Positions 1 through 8,408 of a stretch of DNA of 33,742 nt are shown here, piece after piece. The DNA comes from Desertifilum tharense IPPAS B-1220 (GTDB taxonomy: Bacteria; Cyanobacteriota; Cyanobacteriia; Cyanobacteriales; Desertifilaceae), in NCBI RefSeq assembly GCF_001746915.1, contig NZ_MJGC01000081.1, positions 1 to 33,742 of the forward strand. Direction: 5' to 3'. Position 1 is the first letter of the stretch; each line of letters begins with the position of its first letter. The translations under genes and the position numbers were made by a program. The notes beneath the pieces are model-generated. The model made no database searches. It saw only the letters and a program-made list of their open reading frames with translations, and was not told the DNA's origin.

Positions 1-120
1 GGGGAGGAAGAAGGGGGTTGGGGAAGAAGAGGGTGGGGGGATGGGGAGATGGGGGGAGGAAGAAGGGAGTTGGGAGTTAGGAGTTGGGGGTTGGGGAAGA
101 AGAGGGTGGGGGGATGGGGA
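1..120. repeat. G-rich short tandem repeat tract
   Basis: The first 120 bases are almost pure G/A/T on this strand, built from variants of GGGAGTTGGG, GGGGGTTGGGG, GAAGAAGAGGGTGG and GGGATGGGG. A closely related tract starts right after the last gene of the window (33694 onward). Runs of four or more G are dense enough to form G-quadruplexes in principle. An ORF can be read through it, but its low-complexity G/W-rich translation is only the repeat. Short tandem repeats of this kind are common in filamentous cyanobacterial genomes. The element continues beyond the left edge. Confidence 0.8.
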
Positions 121-148
121 TAAACTTCAGACTCAACACCCTGTTGAG

Positions 149-273
149 ACTCAGCACTTTCTTCACTCTCTTCCCACTCAGCACTCAGCACTTTACACTC
201 AGCACTTAGAGAAGCACTCAGCACTTTCCACTCAGCACTTAGAGAAGCACTCAGCACTTTCCACTCAGCACTA
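149..273. repeat. CACTCAGCA-type tandem repeat upstream of the PhoD-like gene
   Basis: The core ACTCAGCACTT occurs repeatedly. A 33-bp higher unit beginning AGAGAAGCACTCAGCAC is seen at 208 and again at 241. The array runs to within about 10 bases of the next start codon, so it occupies the leader of that gene. Just before it, CTCAACA-CCC-TGTTGAG (132-148) is a perfect 7-bp hairpin. No promoter is recognisable here. Confidence 0.75.
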
Positions 274-282
274 AAGAAAGAG

Positions 283-2730
283 ATGCAACCCTTAAGCCAA
301 CGTCTGTCTCATCTTCCCCTCATTCTGGCAGGCCCGATCTTGCGCCGTACCGAGAGTCAGGCGGTGACGGTTTGGGTTGCCTTAAAACAGCCGCGTACTG
401 TTACCCTCAAGGTTTATGCCACGGTAGAGGAAGGTTCGCAAATTGACCGGCCTTTGCTATCGGGAACCCAACCTACCGTTAAAGTTGGGGAGTTTTTGCA
501 CCTGGTAGCCGTTACCGCTACTCCGTTGCATCATAGCGCTCTCCTCCCCGGTCAACTTTATGCCTATAACTTATTTTTTGATGGGGAAACAGAAGATTTA
601 GCAACTGCTTTATCGGGAAGTGCGGATCGTTTCGATGTGCCGATTAGCTATTTTTCTCACAATTTGCCAACCTTTGCTTTACCGGCTGCTAACTTAGATG
701 ATTTGCGGATTCTGCATGGATCGTGCCGCAAAATGCACGGGGGCGATCGCGATGCGGCGGCTATCATTGACGATCTGATTGCCCGCCAAGCCCAATACCC
801 CAATAATAGACCGCAACAACTCTTTTTTACGGGCGATCAAATCTACGGGGATGATGTGGCTGATGCCATGCTAGCGGTTTTAACTGAGGCTGGCGATACT
901 CTCCTGGGTTGGCAAGAACAACTCCCTGTGCAACAAGCGGACAGCAATCTTAAACCCGGTCAGCGCTGCGAAACCGCTAAATTAGAAGCAGGGTTGACGG
1001 CGATGCTGGTGAATAAAGAACATCTCGCCAAGAGTCATCTCTTTAGTCTGGGGGAATACCTGACGATCTACTTGTTTGCGTGGTCGCCTGTTCTCTGGCC
1101 TGATACCTTTGCAGATGGGGAAACGGTTTACCCAAACGATCGCAAGCAAAGCAAGCGTTGGAACCAAGAAGTTCAAGATTTGCTTTCCTTCCGGGCTGAG
1201 TTACATAAAGTCCGTCGGGCGTTGGCGAATATTCCTACCTATACTATTTTTGACGATCATGATGTCACCGATGACTGGTATCTCAATCGCTGGTGGTGTC
1301 AGTCGGTTCTCAGCAAGCCTTTAGGTCGGTGCGTTATCTTTAATGGACTGCTGGCTTATGCGTTATTCCAAGCCTGGGGAAATACGCCAGATCGGTTTAT
1401 CGAGGGCGAGGCGGGCGGTGAATTGCTCGACGCGGTACAATTATGGTCGGCTTCCCAAGGAACCGATCGGGCAGCTTATCAGATTTTGGCACAGCGTTTA
1501 GGGCTGCCTCTCCAACACCCAGAGACGGGTCAGCCGGAGTTTTGGCAAGATGATCAGGTGTGGGTACTTCAGCGCCATCATCGGGTACTGCAATGGCACT
1601 ATACCCTCCGAGGCCCTAAGCATGAGGTGTTACTGCTCGATACGCGCACCTATCGCGGCTATCCGGTGGGGGAAAATCGCGAAATTGACCCGCCGATGTT
1701 ACTCTCGCCGACGGCGTTTAAGACTCAAATTGCTGAACCCCTAGAGGAAACGGATCGGCTAGTGCAGGCAGGGGAGTCGGAAATTGAGTTAACGTTGGTT
1801 ATTCTACCGACGAATGTAGTTAGTTTGCGGGCGATTGACTGGGCGCAACGTTCCGATCTAGAACGGGGTCGGGTGTTTCATTCAGATGTGGGAGATTCGT
1901 GGAATTTTCACCAAGCGGCTTTAAGTCAGTTACTGTCTGAGTTATTTCAACGGCGCGATCGCATTATTGCCCTATCGGGGGATATCCATTATTCTTGTGC
2001 GGTACGCCTGAGTTATTGGTTTACGCGACATTTTGGAACGCCGAAGCCGCCTTTAGCCCTCGAACAATCGCGGCTTTTGGTGCAGTTGACCTCTAGTGCT
2101 ATTGATAATGTAGAATGGCGGGCGCGGGTTGCCCATTCTCGGTTAAAGTCGCTGTTACCTGAACCTGTGGAAGAATGGGTGGGATGGAATGAACCACCCA
2201 ATTTGGTGGAGATCCAGGTTAATGGCGATCGCATTCGCAGATTCACTCTCCCCGCCTCCCCTACAGGCCCAATTTTGCGTCAAGTGAAAGGCGTTCAAGG
2301 CGATCCAACTCTAGCTTGGCGCGTCTTTCCCCAAGACTCAAAACAGCTACCGGATTGGCGCTACCGGATTGAATGGATACCCCGCCAGCGGGCAACGTTG
2401 CTTGCAGATGAAAAGGCGCAATTACTCTTGCGAACGCCGCTATCGCCACCCCCAACTTCCCTGAAAGAGCAATTGGTAAATGGGGTTCTCCTGGTATGGC
2501 GCAATCCCTGGATGCAAGAGGGCCGGGAAGTTGTCGCTTGCAATAATATTAGCTTGGTTAGTTTTCAAGGGTTTGATTCGCCTCAAACCCCTCTGTCCGA
2601 ACAGAACCAACTCGCACAGGCGGTCATTCAAGACACCTATTGGAGAACCCCTTGGCAGCCGACTAGTATTGTTTCTAGTCGTTACTGGGTGCCTCTGACA
2701 CGGGAGGAACCGCCACCTGCCAGATATTGA
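283..2730 (+). CDS. PhoD-like metallophosphatase family protein
   Basis: An 815-residue protein of the PhoD-like (alkaline phosphatase D) metallophosphatase group, which hydrolyses phosphoesters with a dinuclear metal site. An N-terminal beta-rich domain (about 1-135) precedes the catalytic part. Visible motifs are LHGSCRKMHGGDRDAA near residue 142, FFTGDQIYGDD near 182, FDDHDVTDDW near 322 and LSGDIHYS near 564. These supply the Asp/His metal ligands in the family's usual order. Unlike Bacillus-type PhoD there is no twin-arginine or other signal peptide, so it is probably cytoplasmic. It is longer than typical PhoD and has an extra C-terminal segment of about 200 residues. The start was chosen because AAGAAAGAG lies just before the ATG and upstream sequence is repeat. 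Substrate unknown. Confidence 0.85.
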   Translation: MQPLSQRLSHLPLILAGPILRRTESQAVTVWVALKQPRTVTLKVYATVEEGSQIDRPLLSGTQPTVKVGEFLHLVAVTATPLHHSALLPGQLYAYNLFFDGETEDLATALSGSADRFDVPISYFSHNLPTFALPAANLDDLRILHGSCRKMHGGDRDAAAIIDDLIARQAQYPNNRPQQLFFTGDQIYGDDVADAMLAVLTEAGDTLLGWQEQLPVQQADSNLKPGQRCETAKLEAGLTAMLVNKEHLAKSHLFSLGEYLTIYLFAWSPVLWPDTFADGETVYPNDRKQSKRWNQEVQDLLSFRAELHKVRRALANIPTYTIFDDHDVTDDWYLNRWWCQSVLSKPLGRCVIFNGLLAYALFQAWGNTPDRFIEGEAGGELLDAVQLWSASQGTDRAAYQILAQRLGLPLQHPETGQPEFWQDDQVWVLQRHHRVLQWHYTLRGPKHEVLLLDTRTYRGYPVGENREIDPPMLLSPTAFKTQIAEPLEETDRLVQAGESEIELTLVILPTNVVSLRAIDWAQRSDLERGRVFHSDVGDSWNFHQAALSQLLSELFQRRDRIIALSGDIHYSCAVRLSYWFTRHFGTPKPPLALEQSRLLVQLTSSAIDNVEWRARVAHSRLKSLLPEPVEEWVGWNEPPNLVEIQVNGDRIRRFTLPASPTGPILRQVKGVQGDPTLAWRVFPQDSKQLPDWRYRIEWIPRQRATLLADEKAQLLLRTPLSPPPTSLKEQLVNGVLLVWRNPWMQEGREVVACNNISLVSFQGFDSPQTPLSEQNQLAQAVIQDTYWRTPWQPTSIVSSRYWVPLTREEPPPARY

Positions 2731-2756
2731 CAAATCAGGCAGTTTGTGCGTTAGTT

Positions 2757-2987
2757 TTAGGAGATGAGTTCTACTTCCGATTCGCGCAAGTGAGCGCTGA
2801 ACTTAGGGCTAAACCGCACATAGATGGGTAAGTTAGCACTGATGGGTTTGCCCCGAAGTTCTCGAATCACAGAAATCACCTCACCTTCTAACCCTTTAAG
2901 ATCGAAGGGTTGACTGCGATGTTCGGGATGATGATACACAATAACCGATTGTGCGATGCGAACGCGATCGCCCATTTTAATCTCCAT
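2757..2987 (-). CDS. ftrV: Ferredoxin-thioredoxin reductase, variable (alpha) chain
   Basis: A 76-residue protein with the FtrV signature: an N-terminal MGDRVRIAQSVIVYHHPEHR segment, a central GLEGEVISVIRELRGKPISA and a C-terminal YVRFSPKFSAHLRESEVEL. The family forms an SH3-like barrel that packs against the 4Fe-4S catalytic subunit FtrC. Together they pass electrons from photosynthetic ferredoxin to thioredoxin, coupling Calvin-cycle enzyme activity to light. The length is normal for the family. A GGAGAG sequence lies about 10 bases before the ATG. The catalytic subunit is not in this window. The gene is convergent with the phosphatase on its left and has its own promoter region of about 120 bp on the right. 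Confidence 0.93.
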   Translation of the reverse strand: MEIKMGDRVRIAQSVIVYHHPEHRSQPFDLKGLEGEVISVIRELRGKPISANLPIYVRFSPKFSAHLRESEVELIS

Positions 2988-3110
2988 AGGGTGTTCTCTC
3001 CTACCACGGCAGCGTACTGACTAACCGTGCCGACCATTGTTCTATATCGCTTTCAGCATCGGTTGCCAAAGCGCTAGTTTTTTATCTTTGCATAGAACCC
3101 GCGCAAGTTC

Positions 3111-5060
3111 TCAATTGTCGTTGAACTCATAGCGGTTTAGTTCGGAGAATTTCCGGTTGGATTCTTGGGAGTTTCTAATTCCCAGGGTTTCCATCAGGCG
3201 TTGCTGGAGTTGTAAAACGCCATCGGGGTCAAAGCGCCACCAAGTTACCAATCCTACCGCACCGCCAATCAGCAGCACCAGCAGCAACCCCAAAAGGGCG
3301 ATCGCATTTTTCCAAGGCGACTGGGGCGATCGCCCTTCGATCTCCTCAACCTCCGGCGGAACGATATTCTCATCCACCAGATCGGGGGAAGGCGTTGCTT
3401 GTTGCAGAAACACCTCCTGCGGTTGGCTAGCCAACTCGCCATTAATCGGTCCCGGACGGGAAGTCGCCGCAAGCAGATCGGAAGTTTGTAAAATCGTTAA
3501 ATCCGATTTTTCCGAGCCAAACTCGTTGGCAATGCGGCATTGGAACAGAACAACAGAGGTATTATCGTGACCGTTCTTTTCATTCGCCAGATCGATCCAA
3601 GCTTGGACTGCCCGATCGAGAGACATCGCCCCATTACAAACCAGGGGAGTATAATCTGCCCAGGCCGACTCAATCCGGTCGCGATCGCTCAAGCCATCGG
3701 AACACAGCAGCAAAATCCCATCCTCTTCCAAAATAAAGCGGCGAACCGTCGGGCGGACAAACTCCGCATCCCGCGTCCCTAGCGCCTGCGTCAGCGCCCC
3801 CGCATCCGGACGGCGCAGGGCCTCGCGATAGAGCGATCGCCCCATTCGCACCTCTCGCACCGACACATCATCATCCACCGTCAGCAACTGGCAATAATTC
3901 GGCGTCATCCAATAGGCGCGGCTATCGCCCACATGAGCAATATAGAGTTCGTGAGAATTTCCCACCCGACCTGCTTGTAAACCCACCCGTTGCGGCAATT
4001 GCAGCGCCATCACCAGGGTCGTTCCCATCCGCTGTCGTAACTCCCGACCTTGGGTATCATTTTGCGCCGCAATCTGATTGTTCACCACCCGCACGGCCGA
4101 CTCTAGATGATCCTGCCACACCTGGGGCATGACTAGCTCCGTTTGCTGGTCTAACTCAACTAACAACCCTTGTATCAGCAACTTTAAAGAGCGCACCGCC
4201 AACTGACTGGCCACCTCTCCCCCTTCATGGCCGCCGATCCCATCGCAAACGATCGCCAACTCCGGGATCGCCTCATCATCCGGAACCGTCATATCCGGCG
4301 GAAAGACCGTCATCGGATAGCAAGTATCTTCATTGTGCGATCGCTTCGGCCCCGTATCCGAACCCCCGGCCACCTGCACGGATAGCGGTTGCTCGGCGGC
4401 CAACTCTAACAACACCTGATTGAGCAGTGGAGCCACCTCTAAAAGTTCCGCCGATTCCTCCTGCATTGCCTTGAGCGTGGGTTCTAGACGCTCTTGTAGG
4501 TGGGGGGTTGCCAGGGCTAACCAACCCTGCCAGCAAGCCGCCAGATCCCGCAAATGCACCTCAGAGCGATCGCTTTCGAGTTCTCGCAGCCACACGCGCC
4601 ATCCCTGTACTCGAATCCGCGATCCGCTCAAGAGACTAGAACCCACTTTCTGGTCGAGAAAAGGCGTCCATAACTCCAGAATTTGCCACAACCAATACAC
4701 TTGACGGACGGGGGATGCCGTTGTCCAAGCCTCCTCTAACGCTGGGTAGAGTTCTCCGCTAGCCGTCAGCGGACCATTTTCAAGCAGCAAAAACTCCTGC
4801 GTTTCCCCCAAGCTGTCCTGTCGTACCACCCCGTAAACCTCTGGTAAATGCAGGCGATGGGGAAATAAACGTAAATAAGGAGTAACGCGTTCTGGTAACT
4901 CTTCGGGCACATCCGGTGACAGATGGGGCGCGCGATCGCACCAAATTTGGGGGGCAACCACCTCATAGCGATCTGCAACCCGCTCTCCGAGAGGGATTTG
5001 GGCAGCAGCCGGGTCAGGGACCCAGAGAAAACGAATGGTTGGTGACTCGGAACTGCTCAT
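3111..5060 (-). CDS. PP2C-family Ser/Thr phosphatase with kinase-like N-terminus and C-terminal membrane anchor
   Basis: A 649-residue protein. Residues about 230-508 are a PP2C domain that removes phosphate from phospho-Ser/Thr using metal-bound water. Motifs visible are SHNEDTCYP (241-249), CDGIGGHEGGEVA (272-284), AHVGDSRAYW (375-384), LLCSDGLSDRD (451-461) and NGHDNTS (496-502), so all acidic metal ligands are present. A linker leads to one hydrophobic helix (about 586-608) and a short tail, placing the enzyme on the cytosolic face of a membrane. Residues 20-225 look like a worn protein-kinase fold: a RYEVV strand, LPEVYGVV, a hinge-like FLLLENGPLT, and LRDLAACWQGWLAL, but no VAIK lysine, HRD or DFG. 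That reading is inference. It is divergent from nfeD across about 220 bp. Confidence 0.88.
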   Translation of the reverse strand: MSSSESPTIRFLWVPDPAAAQIPLGERVADRYEVVAPQIWCDRAPHLSPDVPEELPERVTPYLRLFPHRLHLPEVYGVVRQDSLGETQEFLLLENGPLTASGELYPALEEAWTTASPVRQVYWLWQILELWTPFLDQKVGSSLLSGSRIRVQGWRVWLRELESDRSEVHLRDLAACWQGWLALATPHLQERLEPTLKAMQEESAELLEVAPLLNQVLLELAAEQPLSVQVAGGSDTGPKRSHNEDTCYPMTVFPPDMTVPDDEAIPELAIVCDGIGGHEGGEVASQLAVRSLKLLIQGLLVELDQQTELVMPQVWQDHLESAVRVVNNQIAAQNDTQGRELRQRMGTTLVMALQLPQRVGLQAGRVGNSHELYIAHVGDSRAYWMTPNYCQLLTVDDDVSVREVRMGRSLYREALRRPDAGALTQALGTRDAEFVRPTVRRFILEEDGILLLCSDGLSDRDRIESAWADYTPLVCNGAMSLDRAVQAWIDLANEKNGHDNTSVVLFQCRIANEFGSEKSDLTILQTSDLLAATSRPGPINGELASQPQEVFLQQATPSPDLVDENIVPPEVEEIEGRSPQSPWKNAIALLGLLLVLLIGGAVGLVTWWRFDPDGVLQLQQRLMETLGIRNSQESNRKFSELNRYEFNDN

Positions 5061-5281
5061 GAATTCAAATGGTGTTGCTAGTAAAGCCTAAAACTAGGTT
5101 AATCAACAGAATACCTCTCTTGAAACCTTAACCTTTCAGACTATAGAGGAACATTTTCAGCAAATTTGTACCTGAGTGTAGCTCTGATGTAACTCCTTAT
5201 GTTCTAAATGGGGTAGCTCTCGGCTTGGAGATAGACTGAAAGTAGATTCGCAATCTCTTTCGCTCGCTGGCATCACAGAGT

Positions 5282-5707
5282 ATGAGTCATACAGTCTTTT
5301 GGTTGATTGCAGGTATTGTTCTGTGCTTGATGGAGCTGTTTTTACCAACGGCGTTTATAGAATTTATGATGGGTTTAAGTGCCCTTGTGGTGGCTGGAGT
5401 TTCCCTGATTGTGCCCTACTTCGGCCTGCAAGTGGTGCTTTGGATGATTGTCTCGCTGCTATTGGTGCTGTTGACGCGTCGCTTTCTGCCGAAGCGCAAA
5501 GTCTATGAAATTGAAGGATCGACCGAAGCTCAGACCCTAACGGAGATTTTACCGGGTCAAACGGGTCGGGTGCTGTATGAGGGGAATTCTTGGTCAGCCC
5601 GTTGTGCGGAAATGGATATTGCGATCGCTCCTAACCAAAGAGTTTATGTCATGCGGCGCGAAGGCAATATCTTGGTCGTGATGCCCCAAAATCTGTTAAG
5701 TTCCTAA
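5282..5707 (+). CDS. NfeD-family membrane protein
   Basis: A 141-residue short-form NfeD protein. Three or so hydrophobic helices occupy residues 5-68, including FWLIAGIVLCLMELFLPTAF with the family's characteristic Glu in the membrane. A soluble OB-fold follows (about 80-138) with GQTGRVLYEGNSWSAR and NQRVYVMRREGNILVV. NfeD proteins are encoded beside SPFH/stomatin-like genes and are thought to assist them in membrane microdomains. Here the SPFH gene starts 139 bp downstream on the same strand, as expected. The protease domain of long NfeD forms is absent. The Shine-Dalgarno is weak, and the start is placed at the ATG giving a complete first helix. Confidence 0.88.
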   Translation: MSHTVFWLIAGIVLCLMELFLPTAFIEFMMGLSALVVAGVSLIVPYFGLQVVLWMIVSLLLVLLTRRFLPKRKVYEIEGSTEAQTLTEILPGQTGRVLYEGNSWSARCAEMDIAIAPNQRVYVMRREGNILVVMPQNLLSS

Positions 5708-5846
5708 ATTTTCCTGCCCCCCCTTGTATCCGATCGGAGAAACTCATTGATAGCGATTCTGGGAGCGAATGTCCGGTGTCGAGGATGAACCCAACCCATC
5801 GCTGAGATTTTTAGGATTCTATTTGTCTAGATTCAGGAGAGCCGAT

Positions 5847-6848
5847 ATGGAACAGTTTATTCTCTTAGTTTTTCTCGCTTTAGGTGGCTCTGCAATGGCC
5901 GGCAGTGTCAAAATCGTTAATCAAAGCGATCAGGCTTTAGTCGAAACGCTTGGAAAGTATAGTGGTAAAAAGTTAGAACCGGGTTTGAATTTCCTGATTC
6001 CCTTTTTAGACCGAGTTGTTTACAAAGAAACCATTCGGGAAAAAGTCCTCGATATCCCGCCCCAACAATGTATCACCCGCGATAACGTTGCCATTAGCGT
6101 AGATGCGGTCGTGTACTGGCGGATTATGGATATTGAGAAAGCCTATTACCGCGTGCAAAATCTCCATGCAGCAATGGAAAACCTCGTGCGGACGCAAATT
6201 CGCTCGGAAATGGGTAAACTCGAACTCGATCAAACCTTTACGGCGCGGACAGAAGTGAATGAAATTCTGCTGCGAGACTTGGATGTGGCAACCGATCCCT
6301 GGGGAGTGAAGATTACGCGGGTTGAATTGCGCGATATTATTCCCTCGAAGGCGGTACAAGATTCGATGGAGTTGCAAATGGCCGCAGAACGGCGCAAGCG
6401 GGCTTCTATTCTCACTTCTGAGGGCGAACGCGACTCGGCGGTGAACAGCGCTAGAGGGAAGGCAGAGGCTCAGGTTCTAGATGCAGAAGCGCGTCAGAAA
6501 GCGGCGATTTTGGACGCAGAGGCTCAACAAAAGGCAACGATCCTGCGGGCGCAAGCTGAACGCCAAGAGGCGGTACTCAAGGCGCAGGGAACCTCGGAAG
6601 CGATTCAAATTGTGGCCAAAACCCTCAAAACCGATCCGCAAGCTCGCGAAGCGCTGCAATTTTTACTTGCCCAACATTACATTGAGATGGGCGCTAAAAT
6701 TGGCACCAGCGATAGCAGCAAGGTGATGTTTATGGACCCCCGCACAATTCCTGCGACGTTGGAGGGGATGCGCTCTATTGTCAGTCACGATCGTGGGGAG
6801 GGTAGTGCAGAGACGTTCAATCCCGATGAGTTTAAGCATATCCGCTAA
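5847..6848 (+). CDS. SPFH-domain (stomatin/prohibitin-like, QmcA-type) membrane protein
   Basis: A 333-residue protein with an N-terminal membrane segment (EQFILLVFLALGGSAMAG), then an SPFH domain. Typical features are VNQSDQALVETLGKYSGKKLEPGLNFLIPF, split here as VNQSDQALVETLG followed by LEPGLNFLIPF, and later VYWRIMDIEKAYYRVQN and GVKITRVELRDI. A long Ala/Glu/Arg-rich coiled coil follows (KAEAQVLDAEARQKAAILDA region), then a conserved C-terminus. Such proteins oligomerise into rings or scaffolds that organise membrane domains and modulate membrane proteases. An in-frame ATG at 5769 adds 26 unrelated residues. I prefer 5847 because AGGAGA sits 6 bases upstream and the membrane segment begins at once. 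It forms a functional pair with the preceding NfeD gene. Confidence 0.9.
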   Translation: MEQFILLVFLALGGSAMAGSVKIVNQSDQALVETLGKYSGKKLEPGLNFLIPFLDRVVYKETIREKVLDIPPQQCITRDNVAISVDAVVYWRIMDIEKAYYRVQNLHAAMENLVRTQIRSEMGKLELDQTFTARTEVNEILLRDLDVATDPWGVKITRVELRDIIPSKAVQDSMELQMAAERRKRASILTSEGERDSAVNSARGKAEAQVLDAEARQKAAILDAEAQQKATILRAQAERQEAVLKAQGTSEAIQIVAKTLKTDPQAREALQFLLAQHYIEMGAKIGTSDSSKVMFMDPRTIPATLEGMRSIVSHDRGEGSAETFNPDEFKHIR

Positions 6849-6859
6849 CGGATGACCTC

Positions 6860-6887
6860 AAAGAGACGTTTCCCTAAGCGTCTCTTT
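6860..6887. terminator. Bidirectional hairpin between convergent genes
   Basis: AAAGAGACG and CGTCTCTTT form a perfect 9-bp stem around a 10-base loop, 12 bases after the SPFH stop codon and 20 bases from the end of the opposing dihydropyrimidinase gene. The A/T ends give short U runs in both directions, which suits a shared transcription terminator. Confidence 0.7.
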
Positions 6888-6907
6888 GTCGGGTTTGAAA
6901 CCCAATG

Positions 6908-8320
6908 CTACAAAATGGCACCCGAAGCGGATCGTTTGAGGTATTGTCCCTTCCCGCTTTTGCCGAGATAGCGATCGCCATCTACAATGAGTTCTCCCCG
7001 CAAAAAGACTTTCTCAACTTTTCCGGTGACTTCTCGCCCTTCAAATAGGCTGTAATCTACCCTGGAGTGATGGGTGGCGGCGCTGAGAGTGTGGGTTTTA
7101 TTGGGGTCAAATAATACAATATCGGCATCGCTACCGACTGCGATCGCCCCTTTGCGGGGGAACAGTCCAAACATTTTCGCAGGTGCAGTGGAAACCAGTT
7201 GCACAAAGCGATTTAAGGTAATTTTCCCGGTTCTGACGCCCCCATCGTATAGCAGGGTTAAGCGTAATTCCACCCCTGGCGCGCCGTTGGGAATCTTGGA
7301 AAAGTCATTTTTTCCTAATTGTTTCGAGTAATTGATTCCCAGGGGTTGTTCGTTTAAACAAAAGGGGCAATGATCGGTAGAAACAATTTGCAGATCGTCA
7401 AATCTTAGACCTCGCCAAAGGGCGTGCTGGCAGCTATGCTCTCTTAAGGGAGGCGTCATCACATATTTGGCAGATTCAAACCCTGGAATGTCGTATTTTT
7501 CAATCGTTAAAAAGAGGTAATGGGGACAGGTTTCTGCAAAAGCTGGAATACCGCGATCGCGGGCTTCTACCACAACTTGCAAAGCCTCTTCTGAGGATAA
7601 GTGAACGATATAAACTGGAATTTCGGCTAACTCCGCCAGCCGGATCGCCCGATGGGTGGCTTCGGCTTCCATAATTCTCGGACGGGTTAAGGCGTGATAC
7701 TTGGGAGAGGTATTTCCTTGGGCTAAGGCTTCCTCAATTAAAACTTGAATTACAGCCCCGTTTTCAGCGTGTAAGTTCACCATTCCCCCATGCGTTCCCA
7801 CAGTTCGCATCGTCCGGAAAATGGAGGCATCATCAACCATGAGAATATCGGGATAAGCCATAAACATTTTAAAGCTAGAAACCCCATCTTGGTTAATTAG
7901 ATCGGGAAGTTCTGAGAGGACTTCCGGGCGAACGTCGGTGAGAATTAAATGAAATCCGACATCAATTCCAATTTGGGGTTCTGCTAGTTCCAAACGGCGA
8001 TCGAAGGTAGCTTTAGCGCTTTCGCCTTTTTCCTGTTGAGCAAAGTCAATAATGGTGGTTGTTCCCCCAAAAGCGGCGGAAATTGTACCCGTTTCATAAG
8101 TATCGCAGGTGATGGCCGGGCCTTGGCTCGATTCCATGTGGGTATGCACATCCACCCCACCCGGAAAGACGAAAAGCCCCGTAGCGTCGTAGGTTTGCGC
8201 TGATTCTACAGAGAGCGATCGCCCAATCGCTTCAATCTTGCCATCGTGAATTAAAATATCGGCAACATAGTCATCAACTGCGGTAATGATTCGACCGCCT
8301 TGAATTAAAACATCGCTCAT
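6908..8320 (-). CDS. hydA: Dihydropyrimidinase / D-hydantoinase
   Basis: A 470-residue amidohydrolase of the dihydropyrimidinase group, which opens the ring of dihydrouracil, dihydrothymine or 5-substituted hydantoins to carbamoyl amino acids. The binuclear metal site is complete: H59 and H61 (DVHTHME), K151 as the lysine to be carbamylated (SSFKMFMAYPD), H184 (NLHAENG), H240 (YIVHLSS) and D316 (STDHCPF). The N-terminal MSDVLIQGGRIITA and C-terminal LRGELIVDGD are standard. Length is normal. A gamma-glutamylcyclotransferase-like gene lies immediately upstream on the same strand, separated by a terminator-like hairpin, and a Pot-type importer diverges further upstream. Pyrimidine or hydantoin nitrogen salvage is therefore a reasonable role, though no beta-ureidopropionase is present here. 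Confidence 0.92.
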   Translation of the reverse strand: MSDVLIQGGRIITAVDDYVADILIHDGKIEAIGRSLSVESAQTYDATGLFVFPGGVDVHTHMESSQGPAITCDTYETGTISAAFGGTTTIIDFAQQEKGESAKATFDRRLELAEPQIGIDVGFHLILTDVRPEVLSELPDLINQDGVSSFKMFMAYPDILMVDDASIFRTMRTVGTHGGMVNLHAENGAVIQVLIEEALAQGNTSPKYHALTRPRIMEAEATHRAIRLAELAEIPVYIVHLSSEEALQVVVEARDRGIPAFAETCPHYLFLTIEKYDIPGFESAKYVMTPPLREHSCQHALWRGLRFDDLQIVSTDHCPFCLNEQPLGINYSKQLGKNDFSKIPNGAPGVELRLTLLYDGGVRTGKITLNRFVQLVSTAPAKMFGLFPRKGAIAVGSDADIVLFDPNKTHTLSAATHHSRVDYSLFEGREVTGKVEKVFLRGELIVDGDRYLGKSGKGQYLKRSASGAIL

Positions 8321-8349
8321 TCAGTGTCACCCAATCTTTAAAAAATCAG

Positions 8350-8367
8350 AACCCGCCTAAGCGGGTT
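8350..8367 (-). terminator. Rho-independent terminator downstream of the GGCT-like gene
   Basis: AACCCGC-CTAA-GCGGGTT is a perfect 7-bp GC-rich stem with a 4-base loop, located 40-60 bases past the end of the minus-strand gene at 8409-8816. On the minus strand a run of six T follows a few bases later. It would partly separate transcription of that gene from the dihydropyrimidinase beyond it. Confidence 0.75.
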
Positions 8368-8408
8368 TTGTCTGTATCGTTACGAACGTTTTGGGCGAAA
8401 TTTACGAG

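Noticed and set aside
41..274. 77-codon ORF through the left repeats
   Set aside because: Its translation is low-complexity Gly/Trp then repeated HSALSTQHLEK, a direct readout of the DNA repeats, with no family resemblance.
5157..5348. 63-codon minus-strand ORF between the PP2C and NfeD genes
   Set aside because: It overlaps the start of nfeD, has no ribosome-binding site and its translation shows no structure or family.
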